From the NCBI GenBank assembly GCA_051953655.1, contig JBQCIO010000048.1:1-16776 (forward strand): a stretch of 16,776 nt of DNA. Reading direction: 5' to 3'. How positions within the stretch are numbered: position 1 is the first letter of the stretch; every line of letters begins with the position of its first letter. The DNA is from JBQCHF01 sp051953655 (GTDB lineage Bacteria > Actinomycetota > Actinomycetes > Motilibacterales > Motilibacteraceae). Positions 7,041 to 13,405 of the stretch are shown here, piece by piece. The position numbers and the translations under genes are program-made. The notes under the pieces are model-generated. The model saw only the letters and a list, made by a program, of their open reading frames with translations. It was not told the origin of the DNA and ran no database searches.

Positions 7041-9209
7041 ATGGCCACCAACCAGACCGCGTCCGGGGCCGCCGGCAGGGCACCTGCGGCCGACCAGCCG
7101 GCACGCATCCGCAACGTCGTGCTGGTCGGCCACACCGGGGCCGGGAAGACCACGCTGGTCGAGGCGCTGCTGGCCGCGACCGGCACCATCCCGCGGGCCG
7201 GCCGGGTCGAGGACGGCACCACGGTAAGCGACTTCGACGAGGCCGAGCTGCGCCAGCAGCGATCGGTCTCGCTCGCCCTCGCCCCGCTCGAGCACGCGGG
7301 GGTGAAGGTGAACCTGCTCGACGCCCCCGGCTACGCCGACTTCGTCGGCGACCTGCGCGCCGGGCTGCGCGCGGCCGACGCCGCGCTGTTCGTCGTCTCC
7401 GCCGTCGACGGGCTGGACGGCACCACCCAGATGCTGTGGGAGGAGTGCGCCGCCGTCGGCATGCCGCGCGCGGTGGTGGTGACCAAGCTGGACAAGGAGC
7501 GCGCCGACTTCGACGAGATGGTGGCCATCTGCCAGCGCGTGTTCGGCGACGGCGTGCTGCCGCTCTACCTGCCGATGGCCAAGGACGACGGCACGGTGGG
7601 CGGCCTGCTCGGGCTGCTCTCGCAGAAGGTCTTCGACTACTCCACGGGGACGCGCACCGAGCGCGACCCGGACGCCGAGCACCTGCCGCTGGTCGAGGAG
7701 ACGCGCAACGCCCTCATCGAGGGGATCATCGCCGAGTCCGAGGACGAGACCCTCATGGACCGCTACCTCGGCGGCGAGCAGATCGACGTCAAGGTGCTGG
7801 TGGAGGACCTGGAGAAGGCCGTGGCGCGCGGCTCGTTCTACCCGGTGCTGCCGGCCGCCGCGCCGCTCGGGATCGGGCTCGAGGAGCTGCTCGAGGTCGT
7901 CGTGCAGGGCTTCCCCTCCGCCCTGGAGCACCCGCTGCCGGCCGTCACCACCCCCGACGGCGAACCGCGCGGGCCGCTGCGCTGCGACCCGGCCGGCCCG
8001 CTGGTGGCCGAGGTGGTCAAGACCACGACCGACCCCTACGTCGGCCGCATCTCGCTGGTGCGGGTCTTCTCCGGCACCCTGCGGCCGGACACGACGGTGC
8101 ACGTGAGCGGGCACTTCGCCCAGTTCTTCGGCGCCGACCGCGGCCACGACGACCACGACGTCGACGAGAAGGTGGGCGCGCTGTCCTGCCCGCTGGGCAA
8201 GGCGCAGCGGACGGTGAACCAGGCGGTGGCCGGCGACATCGTGGCCGTGGCCAAGCTCTCCCGCGCCGAGACCGGCGACACGCTCTCGGACAAGGAGGCC
8301 CCGCTGCTGGTCGAGCCGTGGGTGATGCCCGAGCCGCTGCTGCCGGTGGCGATCGTGGCGCACTCCAAGGCCGACGAGGACAAGCTCTCCCAGGGGCTGG
8401 CCCGACTGGTGGCCGAGGACCCGACCATGCGGCTGGAGATGAACCCGGAGACCCACCAGCTGGTGCTGTGGACGATGGGCGAGGCGCACGTCGACGTCCT
8501 GCTCCAGCGCCTGGCCGACCGCTACGGCGTCTCGGTCGACACCGTGCCGCTGCGGGTGTCGCTGCGCGAGACCTTCGCCGGGCCGGCCAAGGGGCACGGG
8601 CGGCACGTCAAGCAGTCCGGCGGCCACGGGCAGTTCGCCGTGTGCGACATCGAGGTCGAGCCGCTGCCGTCGGGCCAGGGGTTCGAGTTCGTCGACAAGG
8701 TGGTCGGCGGGGCGGTGCCGCGCCAGTTCATCCCGTCGGTGGAGAAGGGCGTCCGCGCCCAGATGGAGCGGGGCGTCGCCGCCGGCTACCCGGTGGTCGA
8801 CCTGCGGGTGACCCTGGTGGACGGCAAGGCGCACTCGGTCGACTCCTCGGACATGGCCTTCCAGACCGCGGCCGGGCTGGCGCTCAAGGAGGCCGCCAAG
8901 GCGACCACCGTGCACCTGCTCGAGCCGGTGGACGAGGTGTCCGTGCTGGTCTCGGACGAGTACGTCGGCGCGGTGATGAGCGACCTGTCCGGCCGCCGCG
9001 GCCGGGTGACCGGCACCGAGCCGGTCGGCACCGGGCGCACGCTGGTGAAGGCCGAGGTGCCCGAGCTGGAGGTGACCCGCTACGCCGTCGACCTGCGCTC
9101 GCTCTCGCACGGCACGGCCACCTTCACCCGCACCTACGTCCGGCACGAGCCGATGCCCAACCAGCTGGCCGCCAAGGTGCGCGAGCAGGCGGCCGGCGAG
9201 CACGAGTAG
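7041..9209 (+). CDS. Elongation factor G-like GTPase (EF-G2 type)
   Basis: This 722-residue protein has the domain layout of EF-G. The GTPase domain shows the P-loop GHTGAGKT (30-37), the G3 motif DAPGY (94-98, where EF-G has DTPGH) and G4 TKLD (148-151, where EF-G has NKxD). The switch region has QRSVSL instead of RGITI. Domain II lies around AEVVKTTTDPYVGRISLVRV. Domain IV contains KQSGGHGQFAV, matching the RQSGGRGQY block, and domain V ends in VRHEPMPNQLA. These changes mark the EF-G-like paralogue common in actinobacteria, whose role in translation is unclear; the main EF-G gene should be elsewhere. ATG at 7041 is preceded by GAGGAGG about ten bases upstream. It is transcribed alone, divergent from pgsA and ending at a long hairpin. 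Confidence 0.93.
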   Translation: MATNQTASGAAGRAPAADQPARIRNVVLVGHTGAGKTTLVEALLAATGTIPRAGRVEDGTTVSDFDEAELRQQRSVSLALAPLEHAGVKVNLLDAPGYADFVGDLRAGLRAADAALFVVSAVDGLDGTTQMLWEECAAVGMPRAVVVTKLDKERADFDEMVAICQRVFGDGVLPLYLPMAKDDGTVGGLLGLLSQKVFDYSTGTRTERDPDAEHLPLVEETRNALIEGIIAESEDETLMDRYLGGEQIDVKVLVEDLEKAVARGSFYPVLPAAAPLGIGLEELLEVVVQGFPSALEHPLPAVTTPDGEPRGPLRCDPAGPLVAEVVKTTTDPYVGRISLVRVFSGTLRPDTTVHVSGHFAQFFGADRGHDDHDVDEKVGALSCPLGKAQRTVNQAVAGDIVAVAKLSRAETGDTLSDKEAPLLVEPWVMPEPLLPVAIVAHSKADEDKLSQGLARLVAEDPTMRLEMNPETHQLVLWTMGEAHVDVLLQRLADRYGVSVDTVPLRVSLRETFAGPAKGHGRHVKQSGGHGQFAVCDIEVEPLPSGQGFEFVDKVVGGAVPRQFIPSVEKGVRAQMERGVAAGYPVVDLRVTLVDGKAHSVDSSDMAFQTAAGLALKEAAKATTVHLLEPVDEVSVLVSDEYVGAVMSDLSGRRGRVTGTEPVGTGRTLVKAEVPELEVTRYAVDLRSLSHGTATFTRTYVRHEPMPNQLAAKVREQAAGEHE

Positions 9210-9223
9210 GCGGGTCAGGCATG

Positions 9224-9274
9224 GGGTGAAGGGCACCTTCTGGCGAACCTATTGGCAGAGGGGGCCCTTCACCC
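9224..9274. terminator. Bidirectional terminator between convergent genes
   Basis: Outer arms GGGTGAAGGGC and GCCCTTCACCC pair perfectly over 11 bp. Inside, CCTTCTG pairs with CAGAGGG with one G-U, leaving a 13-base loop. It lies 14 bases after the EF-G-like stop and 15 bases after the stop of the convergent acetyltransferase gene, so it can serve both. Confidence 0.85.
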
Positions 9275-9289
9275 AACAGCCACGAGCCG

Positions 9290-9796
9290 TCAGAGCGGCT
9301 TGCGCATGTGGCGGTGCGGGATGCCGGCGTCGTCGAAGACGTCGCCGTGGGCCTGGTAGCCCAGGCGCTCGTAGAAGCCCAGGGCGTGCACCTGGGCACC
9401 GAGCTCGGCGGTGGTGAGGCTGCGGCGGCGGCCGAGGTCCTCGAGCGTGCGGACCACGAGCACGCCGAGGCCGCTCCCGCGCTCCTCGCGGCGCACCGCG
9501 ATCCGCTGCAGATGGGCGACGGCGCCGGGCTCCTCGAGGACCCGGCCGGTCGCCACGGCCGCCCCGTCGCGGAGGACCAGCACGTGGTCGCAGGCGGCGT
9601 CGGCGAGGTCGTCGTGCTCGTCGCGCTCGAGGTCGACCGGCACGTCCTGCTCGAGCACGAAGACGTCGTGGCGCACCGCCAGCGCGGCGGCCAGGTCGTC
9701 GTCGGTCTCGATGCGGCGGACGACGACGTCGGCCCGCTCGCCCACCGGCTGCCCGTTCACCTGCTGCTCGCTCGCCCGCTCGATCACAGGGCGCAT
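9290..9796 (-). CDS. GNAT family N-acetyltransferase (ElaA-like)
   Basis: This 168-residue protein has the GNAT acetyl-CoA binding segment LQRIAVRREERGSGLG (the R-x-x-G-x-G part is RGSGLG), then LVVRTLEDLGRRR. The C-terminal part, AQVHALGFYERLGYQAHGDVF followed by DAGIPHRHMRKPL, resembles ElaA-type and related acetyltransferases. The substrate is unknown. The first 25 or so residues are not typical of the fold, so translation could start later, for example at the GTG at 9787 or nearer VVVRRIETDDDLAAAL. It lies 34 bases after rluD on the same strand and is probably the last gene of the dksA-like/lspA/rluD transcription unit. Confidence 0.88.
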   Translation of the reverse strand: MRPVIERASEQQVNGQPVGERADVVVRRIETDDDLAAALAVRHDVFVLEQDVPVDLERDEHDDLADAACDHVLVLRDGAAVATGRVLEEPGAVAHLQRIAVRREERGSGLGVLVVRTLEDLGRRRSLTTAELGAQVHALGFYERLGYQAHGDVFDDAGIPHRHMRKPL

Positions 9797-9830
9797 CCTG
9801 CCCTGCCGGCCGTCCGTGCCCGCAGCCGGC

Positions 9831-10757
9831 TCAGTCCGCGGCGATGAGGTCGAGGGCGTGCTGCAGGTCCGCCGGGTAGGCGCTCTCGAAGCGCACCCAC
9901 TCCCCTGTGCCGGGGTGCTCGAAGCCGAGCTGGTGGGCGTGCAGCCACTGCCGGGTGAGGTCGAGCCGCGCGGACAGGGTGGGGTCGGCCCCGTAGGTGA
10001 GGTCGCCGACGCAAGGGTGGCGCAGCGCCGACATGTGCACCCGGATCTGGTGGGTGCGCCCGGTCTCGAGATGGATCTCCAGCAGCGTGGCCGCGCGGAA
10101 CGCCTCGAGCGTGTCGTAGTGGGTGACGCTGTCCTTGCCGCCGGCCACCACCGCCCACTTCCAGTCGGCGCTGGGATGGCGGTCGATGGGGGCGTCCACG
10201 GTGCCGCGCAGCGGGTCCGGGTGCCCCTGCACGAGCGCGTGGTAGACCTTGTCGACCGTGCGCTCCTTGAAGGCGCGCTTGAGCAGCGTGTAGGCGCGCT
10301 CGGACTTGGCCACCACCATCAGGCCGCTGGTGCCGACGTCGAGACGGTGCACCACGCCCTGCCGCTCGGCGGCCCCGCTGGTGGAGATCCGGTAGCCGGC
10401 CGCGGCCAGGCCGCCGACGACGGTGGGCCCGGACCAGCCCGGGCTCGGGTGGGCCGCCACGCCCACCGGCTTGTCGACCACGACGACGTCCTCGTCGTCG
10501 TGCACCACGACCATGCCGGGCACCGGCTCGGCCACCACCTCGACCGGGGCGGCCGGGTCGGGCAGCTCCACCTCGAGCCAGGAGCCTGCGCTGACCCGGT
10601 CGGACTTGACCGGCGCCGAGCCGTCGAGCAGCACGCGGCCGGCCTCCACCAGCTCGGCCGCCTTGGTCCGGGAGAAGCCGAACAGCCGGGCCAGGGCGGC
10701 GTCGAGCCGCTCGCCCTCCAGCCCGTCCGGGACCGGGAGGGTGCGCTGCTCACCCAT
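9831..10757 (-). CDS. rluD: RluA/RluD family 23S rRNA pseudouridine synthase
   Basis: This 308-residue protein has an N-terminal S4 RNA-binding domain (about 15-75: GERLDAALARLFGFSRTKAA, then ELVEAGRVLLDG). A RluA-type catalytic domain follows, with the invariant aspartate in VVHRLDVGTSGLMVVAK (D140). Later family blocks are DKVYHALVQG, LETGRTHQIRVHM and HPCVGDLTYG. Family members convert uridines to pseudouridine; the RluD group acts on 23S rRNA helix 69. The exact target cannot be read from the sequence. The ATG overlaps the lspA stop by eight bases (ATGGGTGA), indicating translational coupling. The lspA-rluD pairing is widespread in bacteria. Confidence 0.95.
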   Translation of the reverse strand: MGEQRTLPVPDGLEGERLDAALARLFGFSRTKAAELVEAGRVLLDGSAPVKSDRVSAGSWLEVELPDPAAPVEVVAEPVPGMVVVHDDEDVVVVDKPVGVAAHPSPGWSGPTVVGGLAAAGYRISTSGAAERQGVVHRLDVGTSGLMVVAKSERAYTLLKRAFKERTVDKVYHALVQGHPDPLRGTVDAPIDRHPSADWKWAVVAGGKDSVTHYDTLEAFRAATLLEIHLETGRTHQIRVHMSALRHPCVGDLTYGADPTLSARLDLTRQWLHAHQLGFEHPGTGEWVRFESAYPADLQHALDLIAAD

Positions 10758-11292
10758 CCGTGCGGGTCCCGTCCAGCTGCCGGCCGGTGGCCGCGAGGAC
10801 AGCGATGAGCACCGCGCCGCAGACGATGGCGGAGTCGGCGCCGTTGAACACCGGCCAGTGCGGCAGCTCGAGGAAGTCGACGACCCGCCCGCGCAGCGGG
10901 GCGGGGTCGCGCACCAGCCGGTCGGTCAGGTTGCCCATGGCACCACCGAGCAGCAGCCCGAGCGCCACCGCCCAGGGGGTGCTGCGCAGGCGCGGGGCGG
11001 TACGCAGGATCGCGACCGCCACCACCACGGCGACGACGCTGAAGATGATCGTGGCGCCGCCGGCGATGCCGAACGCGGCGCCCGGGTTGCGCACCAGGGT
11101 GAGCTTGAGCAGCCCGCCGAGCAGGACGACCGGCTCGCGGCCGGCCAGCTCGTGGGCGGCGATCACCTTGGTGACCTGGTCGATCACGTAGACGAGCACG
11201 GCGACGCCGACCAGGACGGCGACGCGCCGGCCGCGGCGGGCGGGGGCTGGGGTGTCGGCGTCGCTCAGCGACGCTCCTCGCGCTGCTTGCAT
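10750..11292 (-). CDS. lspA: Lipoprotein signal peptidase (signal peptidase II)
   Basis: This 180-residue polytopic membrane aspartic protease removes signal peptides from prolipoproteins after lipid attachment. Four hydrophobic segments are visible: VAVLVGVAVLVYVID, ATIIFSVVAVVVAVAIL, PWAVALGLLLGGAMG and SAIVCGAVLIAVLAA. The catalytic aspartates are in GGAMGNLTDR (D124) and FNGADSAI (D153), and the NPGAAFG motif is present. The ATG at 11292 lies within the end of the dksA-like gene, a 28-base overlap. I see no better start before the first membrane segment. The N-terminal 20 residues are a charged cytoplasmic tail. Confidence 0.95.
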   Translation of the reverse strand: MQAARGASLSDADTPAPARRGRRVAVLVGVAVLVYVIDQVTKVIAAHELAGREPVVLLGGLLKLTLVRNPGAAFGIAGGATIIFSVVAVVVAVAILRTAPRLRSTPWAVALGLLLGGAMGNLTDRLVRDPAPLRGRVVDFLELPHWPVFNGADSAIVCGAVLIAVLAATGRQLDGTRTDG

Positions 11293-12449
11293 GTCATGCA
11301 CAGGGTCGCACGCGGGAACGCCTGGAGCCGCATCTTGCCGATCGGGTTGCCGCAGCTCTCGCAGATGCCGTAGCTGCCGTCGTCGATCCGGGCCAGGGCG
11401 TGCTCGGCCTGCGTGAGCATGTCGCGGGCGTTGTTGGCCAGCGACATCTCGTGCTCGCGCTCGAAGGTCTTGGACCCGGCGTCGGCCTGGTCCTCGCCCG
11501 CTCCGTCGCCGAAGTCGCGCAGCAGGTCCTGGATGCCGGTGTCGGCCGAGCTGATCTCCCCGCGCAGCCGGTCGATCTCCTCGAGCAGCTCGTCGCGAAC
11601 CTCGCCGAGCTCGGCGTCGGTCCACGGCGACTCGTCCTCGCGGACCACCAGCGACCCGGCGGCCGCCTTCGCGGGCGTGGCTGCCTCCGCCGGCGTGGCC
11701 GTCTTCGCCGGCTTGGCCGGCTTGGCGGCGGGGGCGGCCGCCCGCCCGGCCGGGGGTTCGGGGGCCGCCGCCGCAGGCGCGGCCTTCTTCGCCGGGGGCT
11801 TCCTGGCCGGCGATGCAGCCTTGGGGGCCGGAGCCGGGGCCTTGCTCGCCGGCGCCTTGGCGGGCGTCGTCTTCGCGGCCTCGGGCGGCGCCACCTCGCT
11901 CGCCGCTGCCGTCCGGGGAGCCGGCGCCTTGGTCGGCGCTGCCTTGGCGGGCGCTGTCTTCGCGGTCTTGGTCGCGGCGGTCTTGGTCGCGGCGGTCTTG
12001 GCCGGAGCCGCCTTGGCGACCTTCGTCGTCGCGGACTTGCTCGCCGCGGACTTGCTCGCCGCGGTCTTGGCCGGAGCCGCCTTAGCGGCCTTGCTCGTCG
12101 CAGCCTTGGTCGCCGCGGCCTTGGTCGTCGCGGCCTTGGTCGCCGCAGCCTTGGTCGGGGCCGGCTCCGCGGCCTTGCTCGCCGTGGTCTTGGCGGGCGA
12201 CGTCTTGTTCGCTGCCGCCGTGCTCGGCGCGGCCTTCGCGGGCGCCTTCGCCGTCTTCGCCGTCGCCGGGGTCTTGGCCGCCGCGCTCTTGGCTGCTGCG
12301 GGCCTGGCCGGAGCCGCCGTCGCGGGCTTGGCCGGAGCGGCGGTCGCCGACGCGCGGGTGCTCGAGCGGCCGGTCACCGCCTTGGCCGCGCCCGCCACGG
12401 CACGGCGGGCCCGTCCCCCCAGGCTCTGCCCCTTGCCGCTCTGCGCCAT
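11265..12449 (-). CDS. TraR/DksA-type zinc-finger protein with histone-H1-like N-terminal tail
   Basis: This is a 394-residue protein with two parts. Residues about 10-265 are low-complexity Ala/Lys/Pro/Thr with repeated (A/T/S)KAA and APAK units, like histone H1 or the tails of actinobacterial nucleoid proteins. Residues about 266-394 form a DksA/TraR domain. It has a helical coiled coil (AELGEVRDELLEEIDRLRGE), an acidic tip containing D320-Q-A-D323-A-G (close to the DxxDxA of DksA), and a four-cysteine zinc finger C363-x2-C366-x17-C384-x2-C387. DksA proteins bind the RNA polymerase secondary channel; the basic tail suggests DNA binding too, which is inference. The ATG at 12449 has GAGGGAG upstream. 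It precedes lspA and rluD, as in Streptomyces. Confidence 0.92.
   Translation of the reverse strand: MAQSGKGQSLGGRARRAVAGAAKAVTGRSSTRASATAAPAKPATAAPARPAAAKSAAAKTPATAKTAKAPAKAAPSTAAANKTSPAKTTASKAAEPAPTKAAATKAATTKAAATKAATSKAAKAAPAKTAASKSAASKSATTKVAKAAPAKTAATKTAATKTAKTAPAKAAPTKAPAPRTAAASEVAPPEAAKTTPAKAPASKAPAPAPKAASPARKPPAKKAAPAAAAPEPPAGRAAAPAAKPAKPAKTATPAEAATPAKAAAGSLVVREDESPWTDAELGEVRDELLEEIDRLRGEISSADTGIQDLLRDFGDGAGEDQADAGSKTFEREHEMSLANNARDMLTQAEHALARIDDGSYGICESCGNPIGKMRLQAFPRATLCMTCKQREERR
11660..12360. repeat. Degenerate short tandem repeats coding the Ala/Lys tail
   Basis: This is repetitive DNA inside the dksA-like gene. Variants of GCGGTCTTGGTCGCG and CGCGGCCTTGGTC (plus-strand view) recur, most densely at 11950-12180, including two adjacent copies of TTGGTCGCGGCGGTC near 11985. 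The unit corresponds to the peptide (A/T)KTAA. Such stretches can change length between strains by slippage. Confidence 0.8.
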
Positions 12450-12561
12450 TGCCTGCTCCCTCGACCTCGTGCGAGACGGTCCCCTGGGCGTCCTGCGCTC
12501 CCCGAGCCGAGCGGCGCCGGGCGGCGCTGGTGCCGATGATCTTGGTGCCGGTGGTGGCCGC

Positions 12562-12590
12562 AGCATAGGAGCGGGCTGCACCGCTCACAA
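12562..12590 (-). promoter_or_regulatory. Candidate sigma-70 promoter for the dksA-like/lspA/rluD unit
   Basis: On the minus strand, TTGTGA and TATGCT are separated by exactly 17 bases. They match the housekeeping consensus at four of six positions each, in otherwise very GC-rich DNA. The predicted mRNA would have a leader of about 105 bases before the ATG at 12449. Confidence 0.6.
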
Positions 12591-12678
12591 CGTAGCGCGC
12601 CGCACGCCGAGCGCCCGACAGGCCAGAGCGGAGCCATCCGGGCGTCCCTCTCCGCCCCCTCGTGGCGCTGCGCACCCG

Positions 12679-12972
12679 TCAGGGAGCCGAGCGCAGCCGC
12701 TCCAGGCGCTCGGCCAGCTCGGCGGCTGAGCAGTCCGATCGGTCGCCGGCGTCCACCTCGACCACCTTGTCCCGGCTCGTGGCACCGGAGACCAGGCGCA
12801 CCTGCCGGCGGCGCAGCCCGAGGGCGTCGGCCAGGGCGGCCAGGGCCGCCTCGGTGGCCGCGCCGTCCACGGCCCGGGCGGACACGCGGACCACCAGCGC
12901 GCCGTCGTGGTCGCCGCCGACCGCGGTGCGCGAGGACCCCGGACGTACCCGCACCCGGAACCGCACCGCCAC
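12679..12972 (-). CDS. DUF167 (YggU-like) family protein
   Basis: This small protein of 97 residues starts at a GTG with GGGAGG five bases upstream. The pattern FRVRVRPGSSRTAVGGDHDGAL, VVRVSARAVDGAATEAALAALADALG and QVRLVSGATSRDKVVEV matches the DUF167/YggU family, a compact alpha/beta fold of unknown function. In many bacteria the gene sits in the yggT-divIVA-ileS neighbourhood; here it is just upstream of ileS but on the opposite strand. It is followed by about 229 bases without a gene before the dksA-like gene. I cannot tell whether it has its own terminator. Confidence 0.88.
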   Translation of the reverse strand: MAVRFRVRVRPGSSRTAVGGDHDGALVVRVSARAVDGAATEAALAALADALGLRRRQVRLVSGATSRDKVVEVDAGDRSDCSAAELAERLERLRSAP

Positions 12973-12983
12973 CTGCGCCTCCC

Positions 12984-13028
12984 GCCCGTCAGCAGCCCGC
13001 CCGTCAGCAGCCGTCCCGTCACCAGCCC
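12984..13028. repeat. Three 15-bp direct repeats upstream of the DUF167 gene
   Basis: The unit GCCCGTCAGCAGCCC occurs twice (12984, 12999), and a diverged third copy (GTCCCGTCACCAGCCC) starts at 13013. They lie in the leader or promoter zone of the DUF167 gene, 12 bases and more upstream of its start. Function unknown. Confidence 0.7.
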
Positions 13029-13084
13029 GGCCGCCGGCGGGCCGATCGGCGAGATCTCCCGCGCGCCCGCTCGCGGCCCTGCGT

Positions 13085-13090
13085 TACCCT
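13085..13090 (+). promoter_or_regulatory. Candidate -10 element for the ileS leader
   Basis: TACCCT fits the actinobacterial TANNNT -10 and lies about 20 bases before the first recognisable T-box segment (GATGGGGACGAGTA). No good -35 is visible. Transcription would begin near 13097. Confidence 0.45.
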
Positions 13091-13097
13091 CGCACCC

Positions 13098-13345
13098 GCG
13101 AGGCGCTGATGGGGACGAGTAGTCCCGCACGCAGCCAGGAGCGACCCGGGGACGGTGCGAGCCCGGGGGTGTGCGCGGGGCGAAGATCACCCCGGAGCCG
13201 CCGGAAGAAACGGGCGACCCGCCCCGAGTAGACCCGGCCGCGACCGAACGAAGGGGGGCGGGAGTTCCCGCCCAAGGAGGGTGGTACCGCGGGGCCACCG
13301 GCCCGCCGGCAGCAGCCGGCGACCGAGAACCTCGTCCCTCCGTCG
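13098..13345 (+). promoter_or_regulatory. T-box riboswitch, isoleucine type, upstream of ileS
   Basis: The T-box signature AAGGAGGGTGGTACCGCGG is at 13274-13292. Stem I begins near GATGGGGACGAGTA. It shows an AG-bulge-like AGGAGCGA and an apical GGTGCGAG, and presents the codon ATC (Ile) at 13186-13188 in GAAGATCACC. The linker GAGTAGACCCGG follows, then a perfect hairpin GGGCGGGA / TCCCGCCC (13256-13273). TGGT in the T-box bulge can pair with the ACCA end of uncharged tRNA-Ile. Downstream, CCCTCC (13336-13341) can pair with GGAGGG of the T-box. I see no T-rich terminator, so control is probably at translation. Confidence 0.95.
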
Positions 13346-13397
13346 CACCACGCGCGTCCGGCCCCCGCCGGGCGACGGTCCGACGGATGGCACGAGG
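13330..13397 (+). promoter_or_regulatory. Predicted sequestrator helix over the ileS ribosome-binding site
   Basis: CCTCGT (13330-13335) pairs with ACGAGG (13392-13397), which overlaps the Shine-Dalgarno GAGGAG at 13394-13399. CCGTCG (13340-13345) pairs with CGACGG (13381-13386). Forming this helix would hide the start signals. It uses the same bases as the T-box pairing with CCCTCC (13336-13341), so the two states exclude each other. Confidence 0.65.
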
Positions 13398-13405
13398 AGC
13401 GCGCC

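Noticed and set aside
6117..9236. Very long minus-strand open frame covering the EF-G-like gene
   Set aside because: Only the last 204 codons (pgsA) are real; the rest is His/Arg/Gly-rich antisense of a clear GTPase gene.
11413..12729. Long plus-strand open frame rich in Ala, Val and Leu opposite the dksA-like gene
   Set aside because: It is the complement of the Ala/Lys repeat tail; the minus strand carries a recognisable zinc-finger domain, a ribosome-binding site and a promoter.
12984..13028. CRISPR-like array
   Set aside because: The repeats are 15 bp and directly adjacent, with no spacers and no cas genes nearby.
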